A DNA stretch of 64,000 nucleotides, taken from the NCBI RefSeq assembly GCF_037154085.1, contig NZ_JBANRM010000001.1:682001-746000 (forward strand), written 5' to 3'. The stretch comes from Andeanibacterium fulvum (GTDB lineage Bacteria; Pseudomonadota; Alphaproteobacteria; Sphingomonadales; Sphingomonadaceae). Below the pieces are notes generated by a model. It ran no database searches, was not told the origin of the DNA, and was given only the letters and a program-made list of their open reading frames with translations. Below are positions 35,110 through 44,441 of this stretch, piece by piece; the first letter of the stretch is position 1; each line of letters opens with the position of its first letter. The position numbers and the translations under genes were made by a program.

Positions 35110-36867
35110 TCAGCTATCCTCCGCCTCGGTGGAACGCACTTCCCAGTCAATGTTGACGGAGGTGCCGGCGGGAATCGTCCGTTCGATCACCCACTGGCCG
35201 TCCTTCACGGACATGCCCTTCACCTTCTTGCGCACCGCCCAGTCCGCCGGGCGGCCCAGTTCGACGCGGGCCTTGATCGGATGGCGATTGGCATTGGTCA
35301 GCGTGGCACGGGTCGGCAGCCAGGGATTGCCCTCATCGCCAGGCTCGGCCTCGGTCTGCCGGGCACAAAGGGCGAAGGCATTGGGGCTCTCGCCCAGCGA
35401 AATCTCCACGTCCTGCCCTTCGGCATAATCGCGCAGATTCTCCTCGCCGACCAGCAATTCGCCGCCCGAGGACGGTTCGAACAGGGACACCCCGCCCATC
35501 GGCAGGGCCACGCCCAATCCGTGCTTCTTGTCGTTCTTCGTCTTGAGCACACGGCGCAGGGCGCGTGGATCGTCATAATCGTCCCACGGAGAACAGGAGG
35601 CGCGATATTCCAACTCGCCCTGGACCGCGTCCTTGTCGAGGAAGGCAACCTGCTTCATCGACTTCGAGGCGACGGTAACCCGCTCGGGCACCCGATAGAG
35701 CTTGAGATCGCCGAGAGCTTCCTCGGTGGCGACCATGGCGACCGGAGACGCCATCGCCTTTTCCATACGCGCGCCGGTTACCACGATATTGTCATAGTCT
35801 GCCATCGAAGCGGGTGGTGGCGGGGCAGGAGACTGCATCGGCATGAATTGCGGGAGTTGTTCAGGCGATCCCGCCGCCGTGCTGCCAATCGGATAGCAGG
35901 TCAGATACAGCCCGCGCCCTTGTGGCGGGTCGGACAGGCCCTGAAAATCGCTCTCCACATTGAGTTTGCCTGCAACCACCAGCAGCGTGGCATCCTCGAA
36001 GCTCTGGCCATTGTCGTTCACCAACGTGAGCCAGCTCCGCAGGCGCAGCTTCTCCTTGCCGGAGGGTGCCGCATCCTGGAACGTGCCGACATAATGGGCC
36101 TGCCAGTCGAAGCCCCAGGCGATGTAAGTCAACTGAACCTGATAGGTGCCGCCGCTGGCATCGCGCGTATCGATGCTGAAGACGGGCTGGGCCGAAAGGC
36201 CGTCGGGCACACGGTCGAAGGTCAGCTTTTCGGGGATGCCGGCGCAGCGCACTGCCTCATAACCCTGCGCGGTCTGGAGGACGAGGCCGCCATCTGCGCG
36301 GGTACGTACCACGGCGCTTTCGGCAGTCTGCGCGCCCGTCGCCGGATTGGTGCGAGTGATCGTGACCCGGTTGCCCAAAGTCCCGTCCACCAGGGCGGCG
36401 GGGGAGAGCAGGTCCGCATTGCGGTTCTTCTCGATCGTCCCGCCCGGCAGGCCGGTGACGATGGCGCTGACGGCCACCATTCCTTCGGCCACGCCCTCGA
36501 ACCGGATGGTCGATTCGCCCGGAGGGAGCGTTACGGTGCGAGTCTCGTTGATCATCGCAAAGCCTCGCGGCCAATTGCGATTGATCTGGGCATCCGGCCC
36601 GCGATCCGGATCGCGATAGAGGGTGACCGAGACGGCACTGGGAGTGGAAGCCATCACGGCATCGCGGGCAGTGGCTGGGGTCAGAGGCAAGCCGAACAGC
36701 AAGGCTGCGAACAGGGCGCGCCCTGTCCAGCCCCTCCCCCTCAAGGGGGAGGCCGGGTGGGGGGGGTGCGCCACGCCAGCAGCGGACGCGAGGCCTTGCC
36801 TCGCTCCCCCTCCCCTCGGTCCCCTCCCCGCCGGGGAGAGGAGGATCATGCGGGTGGCGCGCGCCAT
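35110..36867 (-). CDS. DUF4139-type secreted protein with repeat fused into its N-region
   Basis: A 585-residue protein. The DUF4139-like mature part begins after a signal core (ALFAALLFGLPLTPATA) and includes WGFDWQAHYVGTF and a C-terminal strand TIPAGTSVNIDWEV. GAGG eight bases before ATG 36867 supports that start, only eight bases after the stop of the neighbouring paralogue. Between the MARA start and the signal core lie about 43 Arg/Gly/Pro-rich residues encoded by a palindromic repeat, an odd insertion; a TTG at 36744 would bypass most of it but lacks a ribosome site. Paralogue of the 36876 gene (both share TNPATG and related blocks). Function unknown; envelope localisation inferred. 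Confidence 0.8.
   Translation of the reverse strand: MARATRMILLSPAGRGPRGGGARQGLASAAGVAHPPHPASPLRGRGWTGRALFAALLFGLPLTPATARDAVMASTPSAVSVTLYRDPDRGPDAQINRNWPRGFAMINETRTVTLPPGESTIRFEGVAEGMVAVSAIVTGLPGGTIEKNRNADLLSPAALVDGTLGNRVTITRTNPATGAQTAESAVVRTRADGGLVLQTAQGYEAVRCAGIPEKLTFDRVPDGLSAQPVFSIDTRDASGGTYQVQLTYIAWGFDWQAHYVGTFQDAAPSGKEKLRLRSWLTLVNDNGQSFEDATLLVVAGKLNVESDFQGLSDPPQGRGLYLTCYPIGSTAAGSPEQLPQFMPMQSPAPPPPASMADYDNIVVTGARMEKAMASPVAMVATEEALGDLKLYRVPERVTVASKSMKQVAFLDKDAVQGELEYRASCSPWDDYDDPRALRRVLKTKNDKKHGLGVALPMGGVSLFEPSSGGELLVGEENLRDYAEGQDVEISLGESPNAFALCARQTEAEPGDEGNPWLPTRATLTNANRHPIKARVELGRPADWAVRKKVKGMSVKDGQWVIERTIPAGTSVNIDWEVRSTEAEDS
36734..36838. repeat. G/C-tract palindromic repeat inside the DUF4139 gene start
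   Basis: Three nested hairpins are present: CTCCCCC-TCAA-GGGGGAG (36734-36751), GAGGC-CTT-GCCTC (36790-36802) and CTCCCC-GCC-GGGGAG (36824-36838). Such CCTCCCC/GGGGAGG repeats are normally intergenic in sphingomonads; here the element is read through in frame by the DUF4139 gene. Confidence 0.75.
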
Positions 36868-36875
36868 GCCGGGCC

Positions 36876-38408
36876 TCAGTAACGCGTTTCGTAAGTGACC
36901 CGGACGACCCGCTCGCCATTGGCGGGAACGGGCACAGTCCATTTCCGGCGGTCGGCATTGAGCTGTTCGCCCGGCACATCCTCACTCACGATGCGGAAGT
37001 CCCGGCCCCACCAGCCATAATCAAGCCCGCTCTGGAACAGATCGACATTCACAGGCTGCGATTTCGCATTGGTGAGAGTGTAGCGCATAGTGGTGCGGTA
37101 ATAGGTTACGGGCCGCTCGGCCTCGCCCTGCACCACGCTGCCATCTTCCTTAATCACGCGCCAGCGGGCGGATTTCTCCCACTCTGCGCCGGTGATTTTC
37201 TCGCGCTTTTCGACTTCGGCCTTCACGAAGATGTCGAAGGCATCGCCCGTAGTCAGCGTCAGTTCGCTGCCCATGGGCGTGTGGCCGATCTGGTTCTCGC
37301 CGATGAATTGCGGCGTGCCCTTGCTGTCGCGCTGGTAGAAGCGAACGGTGCCGGCCGGAAGCGCATCGCCCAGTCCGCCTTCCTTCGAGGACGAAAAGGC
37401 GATCTGGCTCGACACGTTGCGCGGATCGCTGTCACTCTGCAGCCAGCCAACCTCAAAACCATAAATCTTGCGCGCCGGCACGGCCTGCACATCGAGGAAG
37501 CTGACCTGCTTAGTCTGGTTGTTGGCAATCGTGGTGCGCCCATCGATCGGGTAGAGGTAGTAATCCCCCAACTGCTCGCGATTGGCCGTCTCGGTGCCGG
37601 GAACGAAGGAGCCACGCGGGGCGGAAACCGGCCGAACCGAGCCGTAGCGCGGATTGTAGCCGCCACTGCCGGACGGGCTGCCCGCCACCAGCAAGGTCTT
37701 CGCATTGTCGAAAGTGGTGCCGGTATTGTTGGTCAGCGTGACCCAGCCCTGCACGTCCACTGTGCCCTTGCCCTCGTCATAGAGAGCCACATAGTCCGAC
37801 GACCAGCCGAGGCCGGGGGTGAGATAGCGGATCGAGGCCGGGCGATTGCCCGCACGGCTGCTGTCGACCGTCACGGACAGAGTTGGACGGGCACGCAGGT
37901 TCGGCGGCACTCCGTCGAAGATCACGCGCACCGGCAGGCCATCGTCGCGCAGCACCTCGATCCGGTCGCCGATGCGGATCACCACGCCTCCGGCCGTAGA
38001 CAGCACCGTCGCCCGCTCGCGCGTTTCCTGCCCGGTGGCGGGATTGGTGCGCAGCAGGGTGACGGTCTGGCCAATGGCCTTTTCCATCATCTTGGTGGGA
38101 GTGAGCAGGTCGAAATCGAAATTCTGTTCGACAATGCCGGTATCCGCGGCCGAGAAGCTGAGCGTCTCAGGCCGGATCATGGCCGACACATCGGGAAACT
38201 CGATCCGGCTGCGGCCATTGGCGATGGGAAGCTGGCGCACATCCTGCACCAGCGCCTGGCCGTTATTGTAGATCGTCACCGATACGTCGCCCTGGGCGCT
38301 TGCCCCCTGGGGGGCGGCCGTCTGAGCGATGGCGGGCTGTTGCGCGGCGAAGAGCACGCCCGGAAGCGCAGAGGCGGTAACGGCAAGGCGGGCGAAGTTG
38401 CGGATCAT
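36876..38408 (-). CDS. DUF4139-type secreted protein
   Basis: A 510-residue exported protein (signal MIRNFARLAVTASALPGVLF..., cleavage near PAIAQ). The DUF4139-like region includes PGLGWSSDYVALY and TLLVAG in the middle and ends VPANGERVVRVTYETRY. ATG 38408 with AGG about eight bases upstream is preferred to a GTG at 38426. It is eight bases from the next gene and forms a tandem duplicate operon with it. DUF4139 proteins are beta-rich envelope proteins without a settled function. Confidence 0.88.
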   Translation of the reverse strand: MIRNFARLAVTASALPGVLFAAQQPAIAQTAAPQGASAQGDVSVTIYNNGQALVQDVRQLPIANGRSRIEFPDVSAMIRPETLSFSAADTGIVEQNFDFDLLTPTKMMEKAIGQTVTLLRTNPATGQETRERATVLSTAGGVVIRIGDRIEVLRDDGLPVRVIFDGVPPNLRARPTLSVTVDSSRAGNRPASIRYLTPGLGWSSDYVALYDEGKGTVDVQGWVTLTNNTGTTFDNAKTLLVAGSPSGSGGYNPRYGSVRPVSAPRGSFVPGTETANREQLGDYYLYPIDGRTTIANNQTKQVSFLDVQAVPARKIYGFEVGWLQSDSDPRNVSSQIAFSSSKEGGLGDALPAGTVRFYQRDSKGTPQFIGENQIGHTPMGSELTLTTGDAFDIFVKAEVEKREKITGAEWEKSARWRVIKEDGSVVQGEAERPVTYYRTTMRYTLTNAKSQPVNVDLFQSGLDYGWWGRDFRIVSEDVPGEQLNADRRKWTVPVPANGERVVRVTYETRY

Positions 38409-38552
38409 GATCTGACCTACTCCCAAAGATACGGGTCCATACCCTTGACGGAGAGGTTTGCGCCTTGCGCGTTACCCTTCGATGAACAGAGGCATAAGGA
38501 CGATGGACGGTGGCACAGGGTGAAATATGGAGACGTCGCCCCTTCCGCCTTT

Positions 38553-38587
38553 CATTCGTCATTCCCCGAAGGCAGGAATGACGAATG
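38553..38587. repeat. CGTCATTCC palindrome between cckA and the DUF4139 pair
   Basis: CATTCGTCATTCC (38553-38565) and GGAATGACGAATG (38575-38587) form a perfect 13-bp stem with a 9-base loop. It lies 18 bases past the cckA stop and may act as its terminator. The GTCATTCC core is shared with the inner element at 10262-10331. Confidence 0.75.
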
Positions 38588-38605
38588 AATGTTTTCGGCC
38601 AGGAA

Positions 38606-41047
38606 TTATCCCCTCGGCGCGCTAAGCACCTCGGCCACCTTGTTGGCGATCTGCTGGACCGAGAACGGCTTGGGAATGAAGTGCATGTCCTCAAGGTCGA
38701 TCTCGTTGCGCAATTGCTCTTCCGCATAGCCGGACATGAACAGCACCGGCAGGTGCGGAGCGATCCGGCGCAATTCGCGGGCCATGGCAGGGCCGTCCAT
38801 GGTGGGCATGACCACGTCGCTCACCACCAGGTCGAACTCGCCGCCGCCCCGGACCTTTTCGAGCCCTTCCTCGCCATCGCTGGCGGTAGTGACGATATAG
38901 CCCTGCCGGGTCAGCGCACGTTCGGCCACGGCGCGAACCATATCCTCATCCTCTACCAGCAGGATGCGCCCGCCGCCCGACCAGTTGGAGGAGATTTCCT
39001 TTTCCACCTTTACCGCCACCGGCTCGGTCGAATGGTGGACCGGCAGATAGATGGTAAAGCGCGCGCCGCGGATCGACCCATTATCGGCAGCGACATTGTC
39101 GGCAAAGATGAACCCGCCGGACTGCTTGACGATGCCGTAGACGGTCGAGAGGCCAAGGCCGGTGCCCTTGCCCATTTCCTTGGTGGTGAAGAAGGGATCG
39201 AAGATCTTGGCCAGATGCTCGCCGGGAATGCCGCCGCCCGTATCCTCGACGATCAGCACGGTATAATCGCCGACCGGGAGGATTTCGCTGCCCATGCGGC
39301 GAATGTCGGAAGAGGCGATGCGCCGCGTCGCCATGGTCAGGCGGCCAGTCCCGTCTCCGCGCGCATGGATCGCATCGCGGGCATTGACGGCCAGGTTCAC
39401 GATCACCTGTTCGAGCTGCTGGGGGTCCGCGCGGACAGGGCCCAGATTGCGGTCATGATGAACCTTGAACTCGATCTTCTCGCCCATCAGCCGCTTGAGC
39501 AGCTGGCTGACCTCGGCGACAACATCGGGCAGTTGCAGCACTTGCGGGCGCAGGGTCTGCTGGCGCGAAAAGGCGAGCAATTGCCGCGTCAGGCTGGCCG
39601 CGCGGTTCGAATTCGCCTTGATCTGCTGGATATCGTCATAGTCGCTGTCACCCGGCGTATGGCGCAGCAACATCAAGTCGCAATAGCCGATGATGGCAGT
39701 GAGCACATTGTTGAAATCATGCGCCACGCCGCCTGCCAGCTGGCCCACGGCCTGCATCTTGGTCGCCTGGGCGATCTGGCGCTTCAGGCGCGTTTCCTCG
39801 GTAGTGTCGGCAAGGCTGAGCAGGACCGATGGCTCACCCAGCCCGCGCACACCTGCAATGCCGAGCGAAACCGGATCGTCGGGATTGTGCTTCAGCCGCA
39901 CTGCCATGTCGGTGCTGGAGGCAGAGCCTTGCCCATAGCGGCGCACGGCATCGACCAGCGCGGCCTTGTCTTCCTTCACCACCAGATCGGAAGGGTAAGG
40001 CACCAGATCGCGCCCTTCGATCCCGGCGGCGCGCATGAAGGCGGGGTTGGCGAACAGGAAATGCCCGTCCCGGTCCGTCATGGCGAGACCGAGGGGCAAC
40101 TGTTCGAGCAGGGCCTGCAATTGCGGCGTGCCGGTCTGGGCTTCCGCCCCCCATGCCCCGCCGATACCCACGCCCGCCTCCAGCAGCAGCATGAGCGAAG
40201 GCGCCTTGTCGGGCGCCGGGTCTTTCCCGTCCGGGTCCGCCAGCGGGACATGCACCAGCGTTTGCGGCGTGCCCTTGCGGCCTTCGCGGGCGAAGAATAT
40301 CCGGTCGCGCTCATCGCTGCGCAACAGGGCTGCAAAGTCTTGCCCGGCCAGAGTAGCGGCCGGATCGCCTGCGGCCCGGGCGGCGAAACCTTCGCTGGCG
40401 GAACGCACGATACCGTCGGGCCCGACCAGCGCCGCCTCGATTCCCGCCTGCGACAACACCCGGCCGAACGGCCCGGCGATGCGGGTGCCGATCTCGGCCA
40501 GCGGATCGCTGCGCAGCAAGGGCTCGAACCGCCAGACGAGATAATCGTCGCCCCGCCCTGCCCGCGATGCCCTGACGGTCCAGCTCTTGCCCTGCGCCTC
40601 CAGCAGGTCGAGCACGGCCGCACCGTCACGCCAGGCGGCACGGGCAGTGCGTGTCAGCAATTCCACCGCGCCATCGTCGAGCGGCATGGCGGGCGGCGCA
40701 TTGGCCGTGCCGAAATTGCCGACAAATTCGGAATTGGCGCAGGTCAGGCGGCTTGCCCGATCGGTAATCGCCACCGCCACGTCCGGCTGTTCGATCGCGG
40801 CCACGGTGACCGACCAGTCAGGCAAGGTGCCATTCGTTGCCACGGGCGTGCTGCGCGTGCGGGTAAGAAGCCATGCCAGAGTGCCGAGCACGACCAGCGC
40901 GCCGACATAGGCCACCATCACCGATGCCTCGCCCGTGATGATCCAGATCAGAAGGGCACTGAATGCGAGAGCCGCTGCAATCAGCGCGGCTCCGTTCCTT
41001 GCAGTGCCGCCCAGCCGCCGCGGCGCGATATCGGCGGCGCGGCTCAT
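38606..41047 (-). CDS. cckA: hybrid histidine kinase CckA
   Basis: Top kinase of the alphaproteobacterial cell-cycle phosphorelay; passes phosphate through ChpT to CtrA and CpdR. The 813-residue protein has two N-terminal membrane segments, PAS-type sensor regions (residues about 120-420), the H-box GGVAHDFNNVLTAIIGY at around residue 440, an HATPase domain with TGGGIPG and GKGTGLGLSTVYG, and a C-terminal receiver from about 690 (LLVEDED, VVSDVVMPTMDG, IPKPFS). The VAHDFNNVLTA box and overall layout are diagnostic. Its start overlaps the DUF2062 stop by four bases. cpdR is in this window too. Confidence 0.95.
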   Translation of the reverse strand: MSRAADIAPRRLGGTARNGAALIAAALAFSALLIWIITGEASVMVAYVGALVVLGTLAWLLTRTRSTPVATNGTLPDWSVTVAAIEQPDVAVAITDRASRLTCANSEFVGNFGTANAPPAMPLDDGAVELLTRTARAAWRDGAAVLDLLEAQGKSWTVRASRAGRGDDYLVWRFEPLLRSDPLAEIGTRIAGPFGRVLSQAGIEAALVGPDGIVRSASEGFAARAAGDPAATLAGQDFAALLRSDERDRIFFAREGRKGTPQTLVHVPLADPDGKDPAPDKAPSLMLLLEAGVGIGGAWGAEAQTGTPQLQALLEQLPLGLAMTDRDGHFLFANPAFMRAAGIEGRDLVPYPSDLVVKEDKAALVDAVRRYGQGSASSTDMAVRLKHNPDDPVSLGIAGVRGLGEPSVLLSLADTTEETRLKRQIAQATKMQAVGQLAGGVAHDFNNVLTAIIGYCDLMLLRHTPGDSDYDDIQQIKANSNRAASLTRQLLAFSRQQTLRPQVLQLPDVVAEVSQLLKRLMGEKIEFKVHHDRNLGPVRADPQQLEQVIVNLAVNARDAIHARGDGTGRLTMATRRIASSDIRRMGSEILPVGDYTVLIVEDTGGGIPGEHLAKIFDPFFTTKEMGKGTGLGLSTVYGIVKQSGGFIFADNVAADNGSIRGARFTIYLPVHHSTEPVAVKVEKEISSNWSGGGRILLVEDEDMVRAVAERALTRQGYIVTTASDGEEGLEKVRGGGEFDLVVSDVVMPTMDGPAMARELRRIAPHLPVLFMSGYAEEQLRNEIDLEDMHFIPKPFSVQQIANKVAEVLSAPRG

Positions 41048-41634
41048 TCCGCCGGGCTGAGATCGCTAGGAGCGCTGCCCCCGGTTCCGTTGGCCAGCCG
41101 GTGCCGCCGCCTGCGGGCCACCATGTTGCGCCAGATGAAGGAGGTCATGAGATAGCCGATGGCGGCCGCAACCACCGAGATGACGAGCAGCCCGATCAGC
41201 AGGGCAGGCGCCGCATCGGAAAGCAGCCACCTGCTCCATTCGCCGATGGAGGCACCATGTTCGTAAAGGCCCATGAAGGTCGCAAGGTCGGCATGGAAGC
41301 CCAGACCGGAGCCGATATAGAGCGAGCCCGCCAGAATGAACGGGGTCGTCGCCGGATTGGAGAGGAAGGTCATCCCCGCCGCCAGCGGAATATTCCCCCT
41401 GAACGGCACGCACATCAGCGCGGCGCCCACGATCTGGATACCGGGAATCAGTGCGAAGATGCCCACCAGCAGGCCGATCGCCACGCCGCGCGGCACCGAG
41501 CGACGCGTCAACCGGAACAGCTCCGCACGCCGCGCGAGCGGGCGGATCAGCCGAATCTCTTCAAGCTGTTCCCGGCTGGGAATCTGCCGCTTGATCCAGT
41601 CGGCCAGTGCAGTCTTTGATCGGGTAGCGCTCAT
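41044..41634 (-). CDS. DUF2062 membrane protein
   Basis: A 196-residue protein with an N-terminal basic region (RRSVPRGVAIGLLVGIFALIPGIQ) and FLSNPATTPFILAGSLYIGSGLG, blocks typical of DUF2062, then two further membrane segments near the C-terminus. ATG 41634 begins MSATRSK. Its last four bases overlap the cckA start, so the two are translationally coupled, an arrangement often seen in sphingomonads. Function unknown. Confidence 0.88.
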   Translation of the reverse strand: MSATRSKTALADWIKRQIPSREQLEEIRLIRPLARRAELFRLTRRSVPRGVAIGLLVGIFALIPGIQIVGAALMCVPFRGNIPLAAGMTFLSNPATTPFILAGSLYIGSGLGFHADLATFMGLYEHGASIGEWSRWLLSDAAPALLIGLLVISVVAAAIGYLMTSFIWRNMVARRRRHRLANGTGGSAPSDLSPAE

Positions 41635-41852
41635 CTGCCCTTGCATATCGGTATCGCCGCCCGCTGCGGCAAGGACTCTCCTTTACCGAATGTGGGCGAA
41701 ACGACGGGTGAACGCCTTTCGCGCGCACGGCCTTGCAGGGCAAGTCCCAAACGGCGGAAAATCGTGCACCGGGCGTCGGATCAAATCGGGCATGCGGCAA
41801 GTGTTGCGCAAGCGCCGCAACTTCGGGCCCGGATCGGGCCTCGGATAGCCGC

Positions 41853-42335
41853 TCAGCCCTTGTCGCGCAGCAGCCGTGCCTTGTCGCGCTTCCAGTCGCG
41901 TTCCTTGATGCTGGCGCGCTTGTCATGGGTCTGCTTGCCCTTGGCCAGCGCCAGTTCCACTTTCGCCCGCCCGCGCGAATTGAAATAGACCGACAGCGGC
42001 ACCAGCGTCATGCCCTTGCGCTCCACCGCGCCCAGCAGCTTTTCCACTTCGCGGGCATGCAACAGCAGCTTGCGCGGCCGCTTGGGCTCGTGATTGAAGC
42101 GGTTGCCGTGGCTGAATTCGGGGATGTTGGCATTGACGAGGAAAGCCTCGCCATCCCGGATTTCGGCATAGCTCTCGGCAATCGAGCCCTCGCCGCCCCG
42201 CAGGCTTTTCACCTCGGTGCCGGTCAGCGCGATCCCCGCCTCATACGTATCCTCGATATGATAGTCGAACCGCGCGCGACGATTCTCCGCGACGATCTTC
42301 TTCTTGTCGAACGTAAGTGGTTTGGGCCGTGCCAT
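41853..42335 (-). CDS. smpB: SsrA-binding protein
   Basis: Binds tmRNA and delivers it to stalled ribosomes in trans-translation. The 160-residue protein starts MARPKPLTFDKKKIVAENRR and has the typical EDTYEAGIALTGTEVKSLR and HARE motifs plus a basic C-terminal tail (KERDWKRDKARLLRDKG). It is divergent from the S9 peptidase gene with 121 bases between starts. No tmRNA gene was recognised in the window. Confidence 0.97.
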   Translation of the reverse strand: MARPKPLTFDKKKIVAENRRARFDYHIEDTYEAGIALTGTEVKSLRGGEGSIAESYAEIRDGEAFLVNANIPEFSHGNRFNHEPKRPRKLLLHAREVEKLLGAVERKGMTLVPLSVYFNSRGRAKVELALAKGKQTHDKRASIKERDWKRDKARLLRDKG

Positions 42336-42456
42336 GGTGTGGCGCCATGTAGGGGCAGCGGGGCAAAAGGGAAAGGTGCGACTTTTTCCGTGGACGTCCT
42401 TACTTGCCCTGCGCGCCGATCCCGCCCATCATCGGGCAAGAAAAGGGGGCGCATCA

Positions 42457-44424
42457 ATGGGTTGGTACGGAAATATGAGCAGCTTGCGGCTTGCCGTGAG
42501 CGGAGCCCTCGCGGCATGCCTGCTGGTGGCGCAGCCTACCCAGGCCCAGGATATGCCTCCCATCGAAGCCTATGGCGAGCTGCCTTCGGTGGAAACCGCG
42601 GCTATTTCGGCAAGCGGTGAACGCATCGCAATCGTCACCACCTATGGTCATGAACGACTTCTGCTGATCGTCGATTCCTCGATGAACCTGCTTCGCCAGA
42701 TCAAGGTGCAGGATACCAAGCTGCGCGATCTGGAGTGGATCGGCGACGAGGCAGTGCTCGTCGTGATGAGCGAAACGGAAGCGCTGCCCTTCGGCTTCAC
42801 GACCGATTCCTACGAAGCCTTCAGGGCAATCACTGTTCCGGTGGACAGCCAGAAGGAAATTCAGGTGGTCTTTGCCGGCAACAGAGGAATCGTTACCTCG
42901 ATTTTCGGCAATTACGGCGTCCGCAAGGTGGACGGACAATGGCGCGGCTATTTCGGCGGAATCCAGCTTGCGCGTTCGCTTGACCTGGGATTTGTGATCT
43001 CAGGCACGGACATCTCGCTGATGGAAGTGGATCTGCTCAAGAATTCCGCCCGCAAGGCGGCGAGCCCGCCATCGGTAGAGATTTCACGCGAATGGTTGGT
43101 CGATGCCGAGGGGAAAGTCGCGGCACGCTTTGACCTGCAGCGGGATTCCGGACGTTGGCAATTGTTCGGCCGAGGCGGGAAAGTGCTGGCCAGCGGCATA
43201 CAGCCGGCAGGTTATGCCGGCCTGATCGGCCTGGGCTTTGACGGGAAGACCGTGATCTACAGCGTCAGGAAGGAAGACCAGTCCGTCTGGTACGAACGGA
43301 TGCTGGATGGCAGCGACGAGCCCCGCGAGGTGTTTGGCGAGGTCGGGATCGAGAACACCTATTTCGACCGACATAGCGGGCGTATTCTTGGCATTCTGCA
43401 ACGCGGCACCAGCCCAAAGCCCGAATTCTTCGACCCCGTCTGGAACGAGCGCGCGCAAAAGGTCGCCCGGGCATTCTCCAAGCTCGATTTCTCCATCGAG
43501 GATTGGAACGACACATTCAGCCAGGTGCTGGTGCGCACCAGCGGCACAGGAGACAGCGGCACCTGGTATCTGGTGGATATCGACCAATCGAAGGCCGAGG
43601 CAATCGGTCGCGAGCGCCCTGCTATCGCGGCGGAGCAGGTCGGCCCGGTCTCCACCTTCACTTACAAGGCACAGGACGGGCTGGAGGTCGACGGCGTCCT
43701 TACCCTTCCGCCGGGGCGGGAAGCGAAATCGCTGCCGGTGGTGATCTTTCCTCATGGCGGGCCATCAGGCTTCGACCGGCCGGAATTCGACTGGTGGGCA
43801 CAAGCCTTCGCCTCGCGCGGCTATGCCGTGTTCCAGCCCAATTTCCGTGGATCGACCAATCGCGAAGCCGCCTTCCGCATTGCGGGTAACGGCGAATGGG
43901 GGCGCAAGATGCAGACCGACCTCTCGGACGGGCTGGCGGCGCTGGCCGATGCCGGGATCGTCGATCCGAAGCGGGCCTGCATCATGGGCGCCAGCTATGG
44001 CGGCTATGCGGCGCTGGCGGGCGTCACGGTGCAGAACGGGCTTTATCGCTGCGCCGTATCGGTGGCAGGCGTTTCCGACCCCAGGGAGATGTACAACACC
44101 GAAGTGCGGGAAAGCGGGAACAGCGATATCCTGCGCGAAGCCCTGAAGGTGGAACTGGGCAAGAAATCCGATCTCGATCAGGTTTCCCCCCGCCGCCTTG
44201 CCGGAAAGGCCAACGCGCCGATCCTTCTGGTCCATGGCCGCGACGATACGGTGGTCGCCTTCGAGCAGAGCACGAAAATGGCCGGTGCCCTGAAGGACGC
44301 GGGCAAGCCGTACAAGTTCGTCGAACTTGCCGGAGAGGATCACTGGCTCTCCCGTTCGGATACCCGCAAGCAGATGCTGGCGGAAGCACTCGCCTTCGTG
44401 CAGGAACACAACCCGGCGAATTGA
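42457..44424 (+). CDS. secreted S9-family serine peptidase
   Basis: A 655-residue prolyl-oligopeptidase-type enzyme. The start (MGWYGNMSSLRLAVSGALAA...) is a signal peptide ending PTQAQ, so it is exported. A beta-propeller-like N-terminal half is followed by an alpha/beta hydrolase domain with the nucleophile Ser513 (MGASYGGYAAL), Asp597 (VHGRDDTVV) and His629 (GEDHWLS). AGGGGG about nine bases before ATG 42457 supports the start; ATG 42475 is less likely. It probably cleaves short peptides in the periplasm. Confidence 0.93.
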   Translation: MGWYGNMSSLRLAVSGALAACLLVAQPTQAQDMPPIEAYGELPSVETAAISASGERIAIVTTYGHERLLLIVDSSMNLLRQIKVQDTKLRDLEWIGDEAVLVVMSETEALPFGFTTDSYEAFRAITVPVDSQKEIQVVFAGNRGIVTSIFGNYGVRKVDGQWRGYFGGIQLARSLDLGFVISGTDISLMEVDLLKNSARKAASPPSVEISREWLVDAEGKVAARFDLQRDSGRWQLFGRGGKVLASGIQPAGYAGLIGLGFDGKTVIYSVRKEDQSVWYERMLDGSDEPREVFGEVGIENTYFDRHSGRILGILQRGTSPKPEFFDPVWNERAQKVARAFSKLDFSIEDWNDTFSQVLVRTSGTGDSGTWYLVDIDQSKAEAIGRERPAIAAEQVGPVSTFTYKAQDGLEVDGVLTLPPGREAKSLPVVIFPHGGPSGFDRPEFDWWAQAFASRGYAVFQPNFRGSTNREAAFRIAGNGEWGRKMQTDLSDGLAALADAGIVDPKRACIMGASYGGYAALAGVTVQNGLYRCAVSVAGVSDPREMYNTEVRESGNSDILREALKVELGKKSDLDQVSPRRLAGKANAPILLVHGRDDTVVAFEQSTKMAGALKDAGKPYKFVELAGEDHWLSRSDTRKQMLAEALAFVQEHNPAN

Positions 44425-44441
44425 CCGGGAGAGGAATGGCA

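Noticed and set aside
36742..36867. TTG at 36744 as the DUF4139 start, avoiding the repeat
   Set aside because: No ribosome site precedes it, while ATG 36867 has GAGG at good spacing; kept as the alternative only.
38585..41155. Long open frame antisense to cckA (over 850 codons)
   Set aside because: GC-rich coding DNA leaves mirror frames open; the residues are His/Arg/Gln-rich with no family pattern, while the opposite strand is an unmistakable CckA.
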